From Solirubrobacteraceae bacterium (GTDB taxonomy: Bacteria; Actinomycetota; Thermoleophilia; Solirubrobacterales; Solirubrobacteraceae): a stretch of DNA of 64,000 bases. Positions 8,697 through 16,090 of the stretch are shown in pieces; within the stretch, counting starts at the first letter, position 1; the number at the start of each line of letters is the position of its first letter. The notes beneath the pieces were generated by a model. The model did no database searches, was not told the origin of the DNA, and saw nothing but the letters and a program-made list of their open reading frames with translations. The stretch covers positions 1 through 64,000 of the forward strand of contig JAUJPF010000014.1 in the NCBI GenBank assembly GCA_030447275.1, given 5' to 3'. Both the position numbers and the translations under genes were made by a program.

Positions 8697-9124
8697 CGAC
8701 GCCGCCCGCGGAAGGACGCCAGCAGCAGCTCGGAGCGCTCCTCGGCCAGTAGGCCGCCGGCGACCTCGGGGCGGTGGTTGAGGCGCGGCTCGGAGAGGAC
8801 GTCGAGGACGCTGCCCGCCGCGCCCGCCTTCGGGTCGACGGTGCCGTAGACCACGCGCGGCACGCGCGCGAGGATGATCGCCCCCGCGCACATCGCGCAC
8901 GGCTCGAGGGTCACGTAGAGGACGCTGTCGAGCACGCGCCACGAGCCGACCTTCGCCGCCGCCTCGCGCAGGGCCAGGACCTCGGCGTGCGCCATGGGGG
9001 CCGACCGCAGCTCGCGCTCGTTGCGGCCGGCCCCGATGACCTCGCCTTCGCGCACCACGACGCACCCGATCGGCACGTCGTCGTGCTCCAGCGCACGCTC
9101 GGCCTCCCGCAGCGCGAGCCTCAT
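8324..9124 (-). CDS. tadA: tRNA-specific adenosine deaminase TadA, with eroded start and run-on C-terminus
   Basis: TadA deaminates A34 to inosine in tRNA-Arg(ACG), allowing one tRNA to read three Arg codons. The zinc site is intact: HAE (His46, Glu48, catalytic Glu) and PCAMC (Cys76, Cys79). Translation can start at ATG 9124. In-frame sequence upstream (FFPRDEWF, typical of TadA N-termini) continues only to a TGA without any start codon, so the original beginning seems to be lost. The conserved protein ends near 8690. There is no stop there, and the frame runs on to 8324 antisense to the LVIVD gene, giving 266 rather than about 150 residues. The change occurs inside the 69-bp repeat. Its tRNA-Arg(ACG) substrate is encoded 4.4 kb away. 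Confidence 0.85.
   Translation of the reverse strand: MRLALREAERALEHDDVPIGCVVVREGEVIGAGRNERELRSAPMAHAEVLALREAAAKVGSWRVLDSVLYVTLEPCAMCAGAIILARVPRVVYGTVDPKAGAAGSVLDVLSEPRLNHRPEVAGGLLAEERSELLLASFRGRRRYRPRVVRGARDTSVRRSVTRCPKPSITRAAIRNRWRGLRSRSVTRNGRRTSTRARRPLTRNDTRRTSRTRVPRSSIRSRPTLRRLRTRRSWRRRFTVPGAAIGPPLGELPGPAGGSSPANWSE
8674..8742. repeat. 69-bp direct repeat, left copy (3' end of tadA)
   Basis: These 69 bases are identical to 13384-13452 in the same orientation. The similarity continues imperfectly for about 16 bp further right. On the minus strand the repeat encodes ERSELLLASFRGRRRYRPRVVR. The right part is conserved tadA C-terminus. The left part (RYRPRVVR) also forms the N-terminus of the integrase fragment at the other copy. 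This copy joins tadA to the tail of the LVIVD gene. Confidence 0.9.
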
Positions 9125-9199
9125 GAACCACTCGTCGCGGGGGAAGAACCTGGACGTGGTTCACGCACCGCCACGCGCGCCGCATCGGTGGATCGATGC

Positions 9200-9457
9200 T
9201 TAGCGGACGAGCGTGTCAACCGTGTAGGCGCCGAAGATGACGAGGGCGAGCATGGGCAACACGAGCACGACGCTCGCGACAGCGGTCGCGACGCCGAGTG
9301 CCGCGCGCCGCAGCGCCACGAAGGCGGCGACTCCGGCGAGCACCGGAAAGACGGTGACGCCCACCCCGAGTAGGTTCGACAGAACTACGACGAGTAGAGC
9401 GGCTGCGGCAGCGAGGCCGACGACGACGGGGAGCGGGCGGGCGTCAGGACGTCTCAC
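9200..9457 (-). CDS. Small hydrophobic membrane protein of unknown function
   Basis: This is an 85-residue protein with three hydrophobic stretches (roughly residues 10-29, 33-48 and 54-75) separated by short Arg-containing turns. I recognise no family. It lies 77 bp downstream of the secreted phospholipase-like gene on the same strand, so the two could be co-transcribed. Because it is inside the 69-bp-repeat segment and next to a possible exported toxin, a membrane immunity or accessory role is conceivable but unsupported. The coding potential is inferred from its consistent hydrophobic pattern. Confidence 0.55.
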   Translation of the reverse strand: MRRPDARPLPVVVGLAAAAALLVVVLSNLLGVGVTVFPVLAGVAAFVALRRAALGVATAVASVVLVLPMLALVIFGAYTVDTLVR

Positions 9458-9534
9458 GTGATCAACGATTCTCTCAGAGGATGGCCGCGAGCCGCTCGAT
9501 CAGCGGCCCGCGGCGATCAGTTGGGTGTCCGCGG

Positions 9535-11373
9535 TCACGCGTTGTCGTATGCCGATTGGCCAAAGTCGCGCACCGCCCCGTAGTAGATGTTCGCCGCCGC
9601 TCGGCAGGCCAGGTACTTGACGGCTTGCTTCAGCTCGGGGAACCGCTTGCCGCAGTAGCGGAACATCGCTTTGCGGAAGCCACGGTCGCAGAACTCCTTC
9701 CCTCGCTGCCGCGCGTAGCAGATGTCATGTCCGTCACAGGAGCGCCGGAAGTTGAAGACGCCCTTGATCGCGTCGGGCACGTGCTTGCCGTACCAAGCGG
9801 CCGGTCCGCACCCGTTCGGTCCGCCTGCGGCATAGGCCACCGGCTCGTCGAGCTCGGACGCCGGCGCATAGGCGCTGGCGAAATCGGAGTCGGTGGCGGG
9901 GTCGTAGCTGACGTGATCCCGATACTCGTAGTCGGTGTAGGACATCCACGCGTACACCGGCTCCCAATGAGCGATGACCCAGCGCTGGGCGTAGATGGGG
10001 TACGTGTAGAAGGTGTACGTGGCGGCCCAGTTCCACCCGTGCTCGAACCTCGTGAACACGTGGCCGATGGAATGCCAACCGTTGCCCCAGTAGTGGCAGC
10101 GCCGCCCGTTCCAGCACTGCGCCGGATGCGCCCAGTTCACGTGGGCGGTGCCCACGCCCCAGTGGGAAAGGTAGGTTTCGTGACGCCACACCGGACGCCA
10201 GTGGCTGATCCCCACGTACCAGCGCTGCACCTCGACCCACGGGTCGGCGACGATGGGATAGGCCACGTCCTCGTCTTGGTGCTCGACGTGCATCGTGACC
10301 GTGTCGCCCTCGACCGAAAGGCTCGTCTCGACCGCGTCGCCATCGGCGTCCTTGGCCCACGTCGGCTTGATCGTCGCGACAACCACCTCGGATGCGTCCT
10401 CGTCGGTCTGCTCGGCGGCCTCGTCGATCACCGCGTTGCTTCGAGCGGCCTCCTGCCTCAATTCGCCGAGCTCGTCGGTCGCTTCGGCCTTCGCCTCGGC
10501 AACCGCGGCCTCGACCGCGGCGTCCGCCGCCTGCTCAGCGCCTTCGCCCGAACCCGCGGCGGGCTCGCCGGCGGGCTTCTCGCCGGCCGGCGCCTCGAGA
10601 GCACCGCTGTCGGCGGCCTGCTCCACCTTCGCCGGGTCGTCGACCGGCCGGATGTCCTCGGCCGCGGTGGCGGCATCGGTCGCAGCGTCGGGTCGGGCGT
10701 CACTCGCACTCGTCGCCGCCGGATCAGCCGCCTTCAGCTCGTCGGCCCTGTCGGTCCCTGCCGCGACGTCGGCCGGCTTCTCGCCTTCGTAGGCGGCCGC
10801 GGGGTCCGCGTCGGTGTCGATGATCGCGACGCCACCATCGTCGGTCTTCTCGAGCTTCTCCTCGCCGTCGAGGTCCACCTTGAACGAGAAGTCCTCGGCC
10901 GCCTCCTCGGAACGGATGCCCGTGAAGGTCTCGACCCCATTCTCCGTCGGGCGAACCGCGGTATCCGAGTCCGTCCCGGTGTTCGGGTAGACGACGACAT
11001 CCTCGTTGACCACCTCCCCGTCACCGGCAGCAGGGCTCGTGCCGACCGGCGTCACCTCGAGATCGCCGCTCTGCGTCTCGACGGAGATGGGGTCCTCGGC
11101 CTCCTTGCTGAGCGTGACGTCGGGCTGAGTCCCGGTGGCCTCGAAGCCGCTCTCGGTCGCCTTGACCGATGTCGCCGTCTCCTCGCCTTCGGCAGGCGTG
11201 TCCTCGGCGAGGACGTTCGAGTCGGCCTGGGTGATCGACTCGACCGCCTCGTCCGCGGTGACGAGGTTGCCGAAGTCCTCGGATACGGCGGTCGTCGCAC
11301 CGAACGCAACGACGAGCATGGCGAACAGCGCGCACACCAACGTGCGCCTTCGGACGGCGCGATCTCCCTGCAT
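9535..11373 (-). CDS. Secreted protein with long acidic linker and C-terminal phospholipase A2-like domain
   Basis: This 612-residue protein has an N-terminal signal peptide (Arg-rich n-region, hydrophobic residues 11-28). A long acidic, Ala/Glu/Asp-rich low-complexity region runs to about residue 350. A Trp/Tyr/His-rich segment follows at about 385-485. The C-terminal domain begins GGPNGCGPAAWYG and carries CDGHDIC at residues 546-552. His549-Asp550 flanked by cysteines is the phospholipase A2 catalytic signature, and further cysteines suit disulphides. Such domains hydrolyse the sn-2 ester of phospholipids with calcium. The ATG at 11373 has a strong AGGGGG ribosome site. The architecture resembles secreted toxins or cell-surface lipases. 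The lower GC and odd codon pattern compared with neighbours suggest horizontal transfer. Confidence 0.8.
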   Translation of the reverse strand: MQGDRAVRRRTLVCALFAMLVVAFGATTAVSEDFGNLVTADEAVESITQADSNVLAEDTPAEGEETATSVKATESGFEATGTQPDVTLSKEAEDPISVETQSGDLEVTPVGTSPAAGDGEVVNEDVVVYPNTGTDSDTAVRPTENGVETFTGIRSEEAAEDFSFKVDLDGEEKLEKTDDGGVAIIDTDADPAAAYEGEKPADVAAGTDRADELKAADPAATSASDARPDAATDAATAAEDIRPVDDPAKVEQAADSGALEAPAGEKPAGEPAAGSGEGAEQAADAAVEAAVAEAKAEATDELGELRQEAARSNAVIDEAAEQTDEDASEVVVATIKPTWAKDADGDAVETSLSVEGDTVTMHVEHQDEDVAYPIVADPWVEVQRWYVGISHWRPVWRHETYLSHWGVGTAHVNWAHPAQCWNGRRCHYWGNGWHSIGHVFTRFEHGWNWAATYTFYTYPIYAQRWVIAHWEPVYAWMSYTDYEYRDHVSYDPATDSDFASAYAPASELDEPVAYAAGGPNGCGPAAWYGKHVPDAIKGVFNFRRSCDGHDICYARQRGKEFCDRGFRKAMFRYCGKRFPELKQAVKYLACRAAANIYYGAVRDFGQSAYDNA

Positions 11374-12542
11374 CAATCCCCCTTGGCCCTGAGGCCGATC
11401 GCGGCGCCGCTTCGAGTGCCGCTGTGGTCGTAGACAATCCTCCTCGCGGTCCTTAATTGATCTAGAACATCCGTCCATAAGGTCGACATGACGCGGCAGT
11501 GTGTTCCACGTCGCTGTACGGGGCACTTCTGGCAATCGAGGCGCACGCCGAGGCGTCCAGGCTCGCCCCGACCGATCTCGCGGCGGCTGCGCACCTCCTG
11601 GAGGAAGGGTGGGCCGACGAAGACACCCGTCTGCGGCTGTGCGCCTCGTCCCCCACGTCCACCCCGCCGAACAGCGGCACATCGCGTCGCGCCGCCAGGA
11701 GCTACTCGAGCGGGCCAACAGGCGGTTCGCGAAAAGGCGCCCTCACGAAGAAAACCGTCCTGCTCGTCTGCTCGCAGCTCGACGGGATGTTCCGCGACGT
11801 CGCTGACGTCCGAGGCGAGGAGGCGTTCAGGCGGCTGTTCACAAGACGAAGCCCAAGAGTCAAGACAGGCAGGAGATCCGGCAAATACGCGACCTCGTCG
11901 CCGGGTCGGAGTCGATGATCGGAACCAAGAGGAATTCTTTCTCGCGGTCCGCGAGGGCATGAGCACGGGCGTCCACCCGCCCGACGCTCGCCGACCATCC
12001 CAGTCGCCACGGCATGCTCCATGGACGCGTCCCGGGTAGGGGACGCGTCGCCGCGCAGCGCAGACGTTCGCCTTCCCTGCCGGCTGTCTCGAACTTCTTA
12101 TCATCACCGCCAACAACGAACCCGGGTTGACCGCACCGAGGCGGGGCGTCAGCTGGCCGGCGACGTCTCGGGACGCTTCAACCATCGCGGACGCGTCCGG
12201 CGGCTCGCGTAGACATGTCGTCGCGGTGCCCAGAGTGAGCAGCAGCAGGTCTGCAGCGAGGAATGCGAGGGCGGGCACTGGTCGCGTCCCACAGCAGCGA
12301 GCCACCGCCGAACCAGACGAGGATGCGAAGAACCGCGGGAGCCACCTCGCCCGTTGAACGGGAGATCGTCGTGGCGGCGCGCATGGGCATGGCCGACCAT
12401 CGGCCGGCGACTTGGCCGACCGCCGCGCTGAGCGCCGCGGCTGAGCGCGAGCACGTCGGGCGGTGGAAGGGCGGGGTCGCCGGTGATCGCGACGAGCGCA
12501 CACCACCCAGACCGCACGCCGCCGCGACGGGGCCCAGCACCA
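11374..12542. other. 1.17-kb stretch without recognisable intact genes
   Basis: No open frame in this stretch on either strand looks like a conserved protein. Short runs of plausible coding sequence change frame repeatedly. For example, 11520-11640 (+) reads ALLAIEAHAEASRLAPTDLA, and another frame at about 11660-11730 reads AEQRHIASRRQELLERAN. This looks like a decayed gene. An AT-rich patch at 11450-11475 (TTAATTGATCTAGAACAT) upstream of the phospholipase-like gene may hold its promoter. The composition is less GC-rich than the flanks. Confidence 0.5.
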
Positions 12543-12699
12543 TCACGCCGCAGGCGAGAAGATCGCAATGAGCGCGCCGAGGACCTGATCGCCCGTCGGC
12601 GTCTTGTCCGGCGCGACGAGCGACTGAAGAACCAGTCCGTCGAACATCGCCAGCAGGGCAGCGGCCCCTACTTCCGCGTCCGTGGAGCGCAGAGTGGAG
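12543..12699 (-). pseudogene. C-terminal fragment of a TetR/AcrR-family regulator
   Basis: Reading the minus strand from 12699 gives about 50 residues ending at TGA 12543: STDAEVGAAALLAMFDGLVL, then QSLVAPDKTPTGDQVLGALI and FSPAA. This matches the usual C-terminal helix pattern of TetR-family repressors, in which a penultimate helix of the type ALLDGLxLQ is followed by a terminal helix. The DNA-binding N-terminus is missing, because the left end of the truncated IS3 element at 12700 abuts the fragment. The call rests on pattern recognition without alignment. Confidence 0.55.
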
Positions 12700-13058
12700 T
12701 GGACCCCGTCTCGTGGACACGTGAGGGCTTTCGCCGTCCGGCCGCGAAAGGATGGTGTCCGACGTGCCCCGAACCCGACCTGCGTACCCGCCGGAGTTCC
12801 GGCGTGAGGCCGTTGAGCTTTTGCGTCAGGGCCGCACGCCCGGCAAGCTCTCCAAAAGCCTCGGCGTGTCGCCGCAGACGCTCAGGAACTGGCGCGGCCA
12901 GGACCAGCTTGACCACGGCGAGCGCGACGACGGCGTCACAACCGATGAGCGCGACGAGCTCGCGCGGCTGCGACGCGAGAACACGCGCCTGCGGCAGGAG
13001 CGCGACTTGCTCAAGCGAGCCGCGGCCTTCTTCGCGACGGAGAACGAGCTGCCGACAT
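12700..13058 (+). mobile_element. Truncated IS3-family insertion sequence (left end and orfA)
   Basis: The sequence TGGACCCCGTCTCGTGGACA beginning at 12700 has the form of an IS3-family terminal inverted repeat, and 52 bp later orfA starts. The element ends abruptly near 13058, where the integrase fragment takes over in the opposite orientation. orfB and the right inverted repeat are missing. It separates a TetR fragment on its left from an integrase fragment on its right, so the insertion was followed by a deletion or rearrangement. Confidence 0.75.
12752..13056 (+). pseudogene. IS3-family transposase OrfA, 3' end lost
   Basis: About 100 residues of a typical OrfA are present. The helix-turn-helix domain reads YPPEFRREAVELLRQG and LGVSPQTLRNW, followed by the leucine-zipper-like helix ELARLRRENTRLRQERDLLK and AAAFFATENE. 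The protein would normally end within a few residues and shift into OrfB. Here the frame continues into unrelated sequence that is antisense to the integrase fragment. With no OrfB catalytic DDE domain in the window, the element cannot transpose by itself. Confidence 0.85.
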
Positions 13059-13456
13059 CCGAACGCCGGGACGAGCCGCCCCTCGACGCTCGAGCGGTAC
13101 GAGCGCAGCGTCGACGGCTTGCACGCGCGGTCGTGCTCGACATAGCGCAGCCACTCGCGCGCTGCGTCGGCGAACGTCACGTCAGGGCAGACCTGTGCCG
13201 CGAGCTCGCCGGCGTCGGCCTGGCGAAGCACGTCGTCCAGCCATGCCTGCGCGGTGCGCTTCGTGACCGCGCCGGCCGGAGGTCGGCCACGGCCGGTATA
13301 CGCCGGGCCGATGCGCTTCTTGAGCTGCCGGCCGTCGGGCAGGCGGTACTTGGCGAACCACTGCGGACCCTTGACGCGGTCGACGCGGACGACCCGCGGC
13401 CGGTAGCGACGCCGCCCGCGGAAGGACGCCAGCAGCAGCTCGGAGCGCTCCTGCAC
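13059..13456 (-). pseudogene. Tyrosine-recombinase (integrase) N-terminal fragment fused to tadA 3' repeat
   Basis: Minus-strand translation from about 13383 gives the N-terminal arm-binding and SAM-like domains of an actinobacterial tyrosine integrase: KGPQWFAKYRLPDGRQLKKR, then RPPAGAVTKRTAQAWLDDVL, FADAAREWLRYVEHDRACKP and TLRSYRSSVEGRLVPAFG. It stops at about 13059, where the IS3 remnant begins, so the catalytic domain with the R-H-R-Y residues is absent. Its 5' side is fused in frame to the 69-bp repeat, which is tadA C-terminal coding sequence. The nominal GTG start at 13456 lies in that part. Its position beside the tRNA-Arg 3' end is classical for an integrated element. Confidence 0.8.
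13384..13452. repeat. 69-bp direct repeat, right copy (second tadA 3' end)
   Basis: This is identical to 8674-8742 and lies 4.71 kb away in direct orientation. Just to the right the reading GGLLVQ replaces the GGLLAE of the real tadA, so the similarity extends slightly past the perfect repeat before ending. It joins a tadA 3' fragment to the integrase N-terminus. The unit may be a recombination junction (att-like site) of a degraded integrative element. Confidence 0.9.
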
Positions 13457-13521
13457 CAGCAGGCCGCCAGCCCGGCGGGGGCTATACGGGGGCCAAGAGG
13501 ATCAGCCGCCCCGCCGAAGGC

Positions 13522-13550
13522 AAGAAAAAGCCACCGTTTCCAGTGGCTTT
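13522..13550 (-). terminator. Rho-independent terminator downstream of tRNA-Arg
   Basis: On the minus strand AAAGCCACTG-GAAA-CGGTGGCTTTTTC forms a 9-bp stem (one G-T pair) with a GNRA-type loop and a T-run. It begins 5 bases past the tRNA 3' end. It therefore ends the tRNA transcript before the integrase remnant. Confidence 0.8.
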
Positions 13551-13554
13551 GGGA

Positions 13555-13628
<74 letters not shown>

Positions 13629-13664
13629 AGTGCTGCGGTCCGCATCCTAGCGGCGGGCCCGCGA

Positions 13665-13754
13665 CGGAGAGGGCGGGATTCGAACCCGCGAACGAGCGTT
13701 CAGCCCGTTACTCGCTTAGCAGGCGAGTGCCTTCAGCCACTCGGCCACCTCTCC
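13665..13754 (-). tRNA. tRNA-Ser(GCT)
   Basis: This is a 90-nt class II tRNA on the minus strand. The acceptor stem GGAGAGG pairs with CCTCTCC, the anticodon loop CTGCTAA gives GCT, and a long variable arm precedes TTCGAATC. It lies 36 bp upstream of tRNA-Arg in the same direction, so the two are probably co-transcribed. Confidence 0.97.
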
Positions 13755-13779
13755 CGGAGGCCGGGAGTGTAGACCCTCC

Positions 13780-14068
13780 TCAGGGCCGTGACAGAGGCAG
13801 GCCGAGCGTGACCCAGTCGTGCACCCCGCCGCGGTAGTAGAGGCTCCGCGCCGGCGGGAAGCCGTCTTCGAGCAGCCGCGCGACCGCCCGCGCGGAGGTG
13901 CTCGATGACCTCGAGCTCTCCGACGGTGCGCACGTCCGGATGCACGGAGATCGGCGCGATCGTCCCCCACGTGGCGTCGACGACGAAGAGCCCCGGCTCG
14001 CCCCCGACCGGCTCCGGGAGCCGCCGCGGGTCGTCGCGTTTCGGGAGGCGGTCGAACACGGTCCTCAA
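13780..14068 (-). pseudogene. Rhodanese-like sulfurtransferase with internal deletion
   Basis: From TTG 14068 the minus strand encodes a rhodanese-type N-terminus (LFVVDATWGTIAPISVHPDV, then GELEVIEHL). In another frame comes the typical C-terminal end (LLEDGFPPARSLYYRGGVHD, then WVTLGLPLSRP and a stop at 13780). The central 60 or so residues are missing, including the segment that would carry the active-site cysteine. The junction near 13885-13895 lies between two copies of CGCGCGG, so a microhomology deletion that also shifted the frame is likely. The product cannot be a functional sulfurtransferase. Confidence 0.7.
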
Positions 14069-14088
14069 GCTAGCCTCTCGGCCACCTC

Positions 14089-14175
14089 GGAGGGGTGGCA
14101 GAGTCTGGCTGAATGCAGCTGCCTTGAAAGCAGCCGGCCCTCGCGGGCCCGGGGGTTCGAATCCCTCCCCCTCCG
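14089..14175 (+). tRNA. tRNA-Ser(TGA)
   Basis: This is an 87-nt class II tRNA on the plus strand. The acceptor stem GGAGGGG pairs with CCCCTCC, the anticodon stem GCTGC/GCAGC holds loop CTTGAAA (anticodon TGA), there is a long GC-rich variable arm, and the T-loop is TTCGAATC. It ends one base before the stop codon of the convergent VOC gene. Confidence 0.97.
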
Positions 14176-14176
14176 C

Positions 14177-14569
14177 TCACGCGAGCGTCTGCGAGAACCG
14201 CAGGACGTACCCGTCCGGGTCCTGGATCGCGAACTGCCGCACCCTCACCTCGTCGTCCGCCCGGGCGTACGTCCGCTCCTCCAGCGGCAGGAACGGATCG
14301 GCGACGCCGGCCGCGTCCCACACCGCGTCAACGTCGTCCACCTCTACCTCGAGGTTCACCCCGCGGCCGTACGGGTGCTGCAAATCAGCCCGCGGGAACA
14401 GGCGGTCGTGCGACAGCGGCTGCTCGAGCATGAGCCGGCCGGCACCGTCGCCGCGCTCCAGCAGCGCGAACCGCTCCTCCACCCGTGCGTACCGCACGCG
14501 GAACCCGAGCCGCTCGTAGAACGCGATGCTGCGATCGATGTCGGAGCAGATGAGCTCCGGGACGATCAC
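14177..14569 (-). CDS. VOC-superfamily (glyoxalase/bleomycin-resistance-like) protein
   Basis: This 130-residue single-domain protein has the beta-alpha-beta-beta-beta pattern of the vicinal oxygen chelate fold. It opens PELICSDIDRSIAFYERLGF and ends with FAIQDPDGYVLRF, the usual metal-site Glu/His strand region of bleomycin-binding relatives. The GTG at 14569 overlaps the upstream hydrolase stop (GTGA), so it is the last gene of a five-gene minus-strand operon. Family members sequester antibiotics or isomerise small metabolites. The ligand is unknown. Confidence 0.85.
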   Translation of the reverse strand: MIVPELICSDIDRSIAFYERLGFRVRYARVEERFALLERGDGAGRLMLEQPLSHDRLFPRADLQHPYGRGVNLEVEVDDVDAVWDAAGVADPFLPLEERTYARADDEVRVRQFAIQDPDGYVLRFSQTLA

Positions 14570-15495
14570 CCGAGGAAGCGGTCCATCCGGCGCAGGAAGT
14601 CGATGCGCTTCTGGAACATGAAGGCGTGGCCCGCGTCCTCGTAGGCCACGAGCCGCGCGCGCGGGATGAGCCGGGCGAGGCGCGCCTGGTTGCCGAAGGG
14701 GAGCACGTCGTCGAGCACGCCCGCCGCGACGAGCGCGGGCTGCCGCAGCCGGGCGACGCGGGGGCCGTCGGGATCCTCGCCGGCGAGCCAGACGCTCGCG
14801 GCGCCGACCTGCGCGACCACCTCGGCCGCCGGCCCGGTGGTCACGGGGTCGCGGCGCAGGAGCAGGTTCGCCACGTAGCGGTCGCGGAGAGCCTCGGCGC
14901 CGGGCGGGAAGAGCAGCCCGAGGGCGTCGACGGGCGACGGGTCCGGCGACAGCAGCACCGCGAGCGCGCGCGGGGTGGGCGGCACGCCCGCGCGGTGCCC
15001 GGGCGCCGTCGCGGCCAGCACCAGCCGCCGCACCCGGCGCGGATGGCGCACGGCGAGGCTCTGCGCGACCATCCCGCCCATCGACCAGCCGAAGACGTCC
15101 GGGCGGCGCAGCCCCAGGCGGCGGATGAGCGCGGCGGCGTCGTCGGCCATCTGCGCGATCGTGATCCGCGCCCTCCCGCGCTGCGAGCGTCCCATCCCGC
15201 GATGGTCGAGCAGCACGACGCGCCGGCCCTGCGCCGCGACCGCGTCCAGGAACCGCGGGTCCCACGCGTCCATCGTCCCGCCGAGGCCCATGAGGAAGAC
15301 GGTCGGGCGCCCGCGCCCGAACGCGCGGTAGGCGAGCCGCAGCCCTCCCGTGTCGACCGTGCGCGTCGCGGCGCTCGCGGCGACCGAGTGCGACGCGACG
15401 TGCGACGCGCCCGCGCTCGCCGGAAGGACGAGCGCGACGACGACCGCGAGAAGGACCGCGAAGCGGTGCACGGCTCCGAAATGTATCGCGGTCAT
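14566..15495 (-). CDS. Exported alpha/beta hydrolase
   Basis: This 309-residue protein has a signal-peptide-like N-terminus (hydrophobic residues 12-30, Ala-rich cleavage region). An alpha/beta hydrolase fold follows: FLMGLGGTMDAW (oxyanion loop), LDHRGMGRS, nucleophile elbow GWSMGG, the acid residue near VLDDVLP, and the catalytic His in YEDAGHAF. It is therefore likely an active serine hydrolase acting outside the membrane. The start overlaps the stop of the MarC gene by 4 bp and the stop overlaps the VOC start. The substrate cannot be inferred. Confidence 0.85.
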   Translation of the reverse strand: MTAIHFGAVHRFAVLLAVVVALVLPASAGASHVASHSVAASAATRTVDTGGLRLAYRAFGRGRPTVFLMGLGGTMDAWDPRFLDAVAAQGRRVVLLDHRGMGRSQRGRARITIAQMADDAAALIRRLGLRRPDVFGWSMGGMVAQSLAVRHPRRVRRLVLAATAPGHRAGVPPTPRALAVLLSPDPSPVDALGLLFPPGAEALRDRYVANLLLRRDPVTTGPAAEVVAQVGAASVWLAGEDPDGPRVARLRQPALVAAGVLDDVLPFGNQARLARLIPRARLVAYEDAGHAFMFQKRIDFLRRMDRFLG

Positions 15496-16079
15496 ACGAG
15501 CCCGCGCACGCCGTCCACCACGAGCTGCACGGCGATCGCCGAGAGCAGCAGCCCGAACACCCGCGTGAGGAAGCTGATGAGGCTCGCGGGAAGCACCCGT
15601 CCGACCCGCTCGGCGACGAGCAGCGTCAGCCCGACCGCGAGCAGCGCGAGCACGATGCCGCCGATCACGCCCACCCGTCCCGCCGCCTCGGGGTTGCGCT
15701 CGCTCAGCACGATCACCGTGGCGATCGCCCCGGGCCCGGCGACGAGCGGCGTCGCGAGCGGCACGAGCGCGACGTCGTCGGTGTCCGCCGACGGCTCGTC
15801 CATCCCGCGCAGCATCTCGAGCGCCACGAGCAGGAGCAGCAGCCCGCCCGCGATCGACAGGCTCTCGACCGACACCTCGAGGTAGTCGAAGAGCGCCCGC
15901 CCGATGAGCGCGAACCCGATGACGAGCCCCGCCGCCGCGGCCGTCGCCCGCAGCGCCGCGCGCTGGCGCTGCGCCGGCGTCAGCTGCCGCGTCATCGCGA
16001 TGAAGATCGGCGCCGCGCCGACCGGATCCATGATCACGAGCAGCGTCACGAACGTCTCGCCGAGCACGCTCCAGTCCAT
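15492..16079 (-). CDS. MarC-family integral membrane protein
   Basis: This 195-residue protein with six hydrophobic segments matches the MarC family. Hallmark stretches are LLVIMDPVGAAPIFIAMTR near the N-terminus and ATPLVAGPGAIATVIVLS in the middle. MarC proteins are inner-membrane proteins of uncertain transport function. Earlier links to multiple antibiotic resistance were not supported. The gene sits 11 bp after the molybdopterin oxidoreductase and overlaps the following hydrolase, so it belongs to that operon. Confidence 0.9.
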   Translation of the reverse strand: MDWSVLGETFVTLLVIMDPVGAAPIFIAMTRQLTPAQRQRAALRATAAAAGLVIGFALIGRALFDYLEVSVESLSIAGGLLLLLVALEMLRGMDEPSADTDDVALVPLATPLVAGPGAIATVIVLSERNPEAAGRVGVIGGIVLALLAVGLTLLVAERVGRVLPASLISFLTRVFGLLLSAIAVQLVVDGVRGLV

Positions 16080-16090
16080 GGGCGCGGAGC

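Noticed and set aside
9481-11433. Plus-strand open frame opposite the phospholipase-like gene
   Set aside because: It has no recognisable domain. The minus strand has a signal peptide, a ribosome site and a PLA2 catalytic motif.
12668-13456. Single 262-residue integrase gene
   Set aside because: Only the part right of about 13059 is integrase-like. The rest is antisense to the IS3 orfA, so the long frame is a chance fusion.
14566-15495. Exported hydrolase as a haloperoxidase or known resistance enzyme
   Set aside because: The alpha/beta hydrolase motifs are generic. Nothing in the sequence narrows the substrate.
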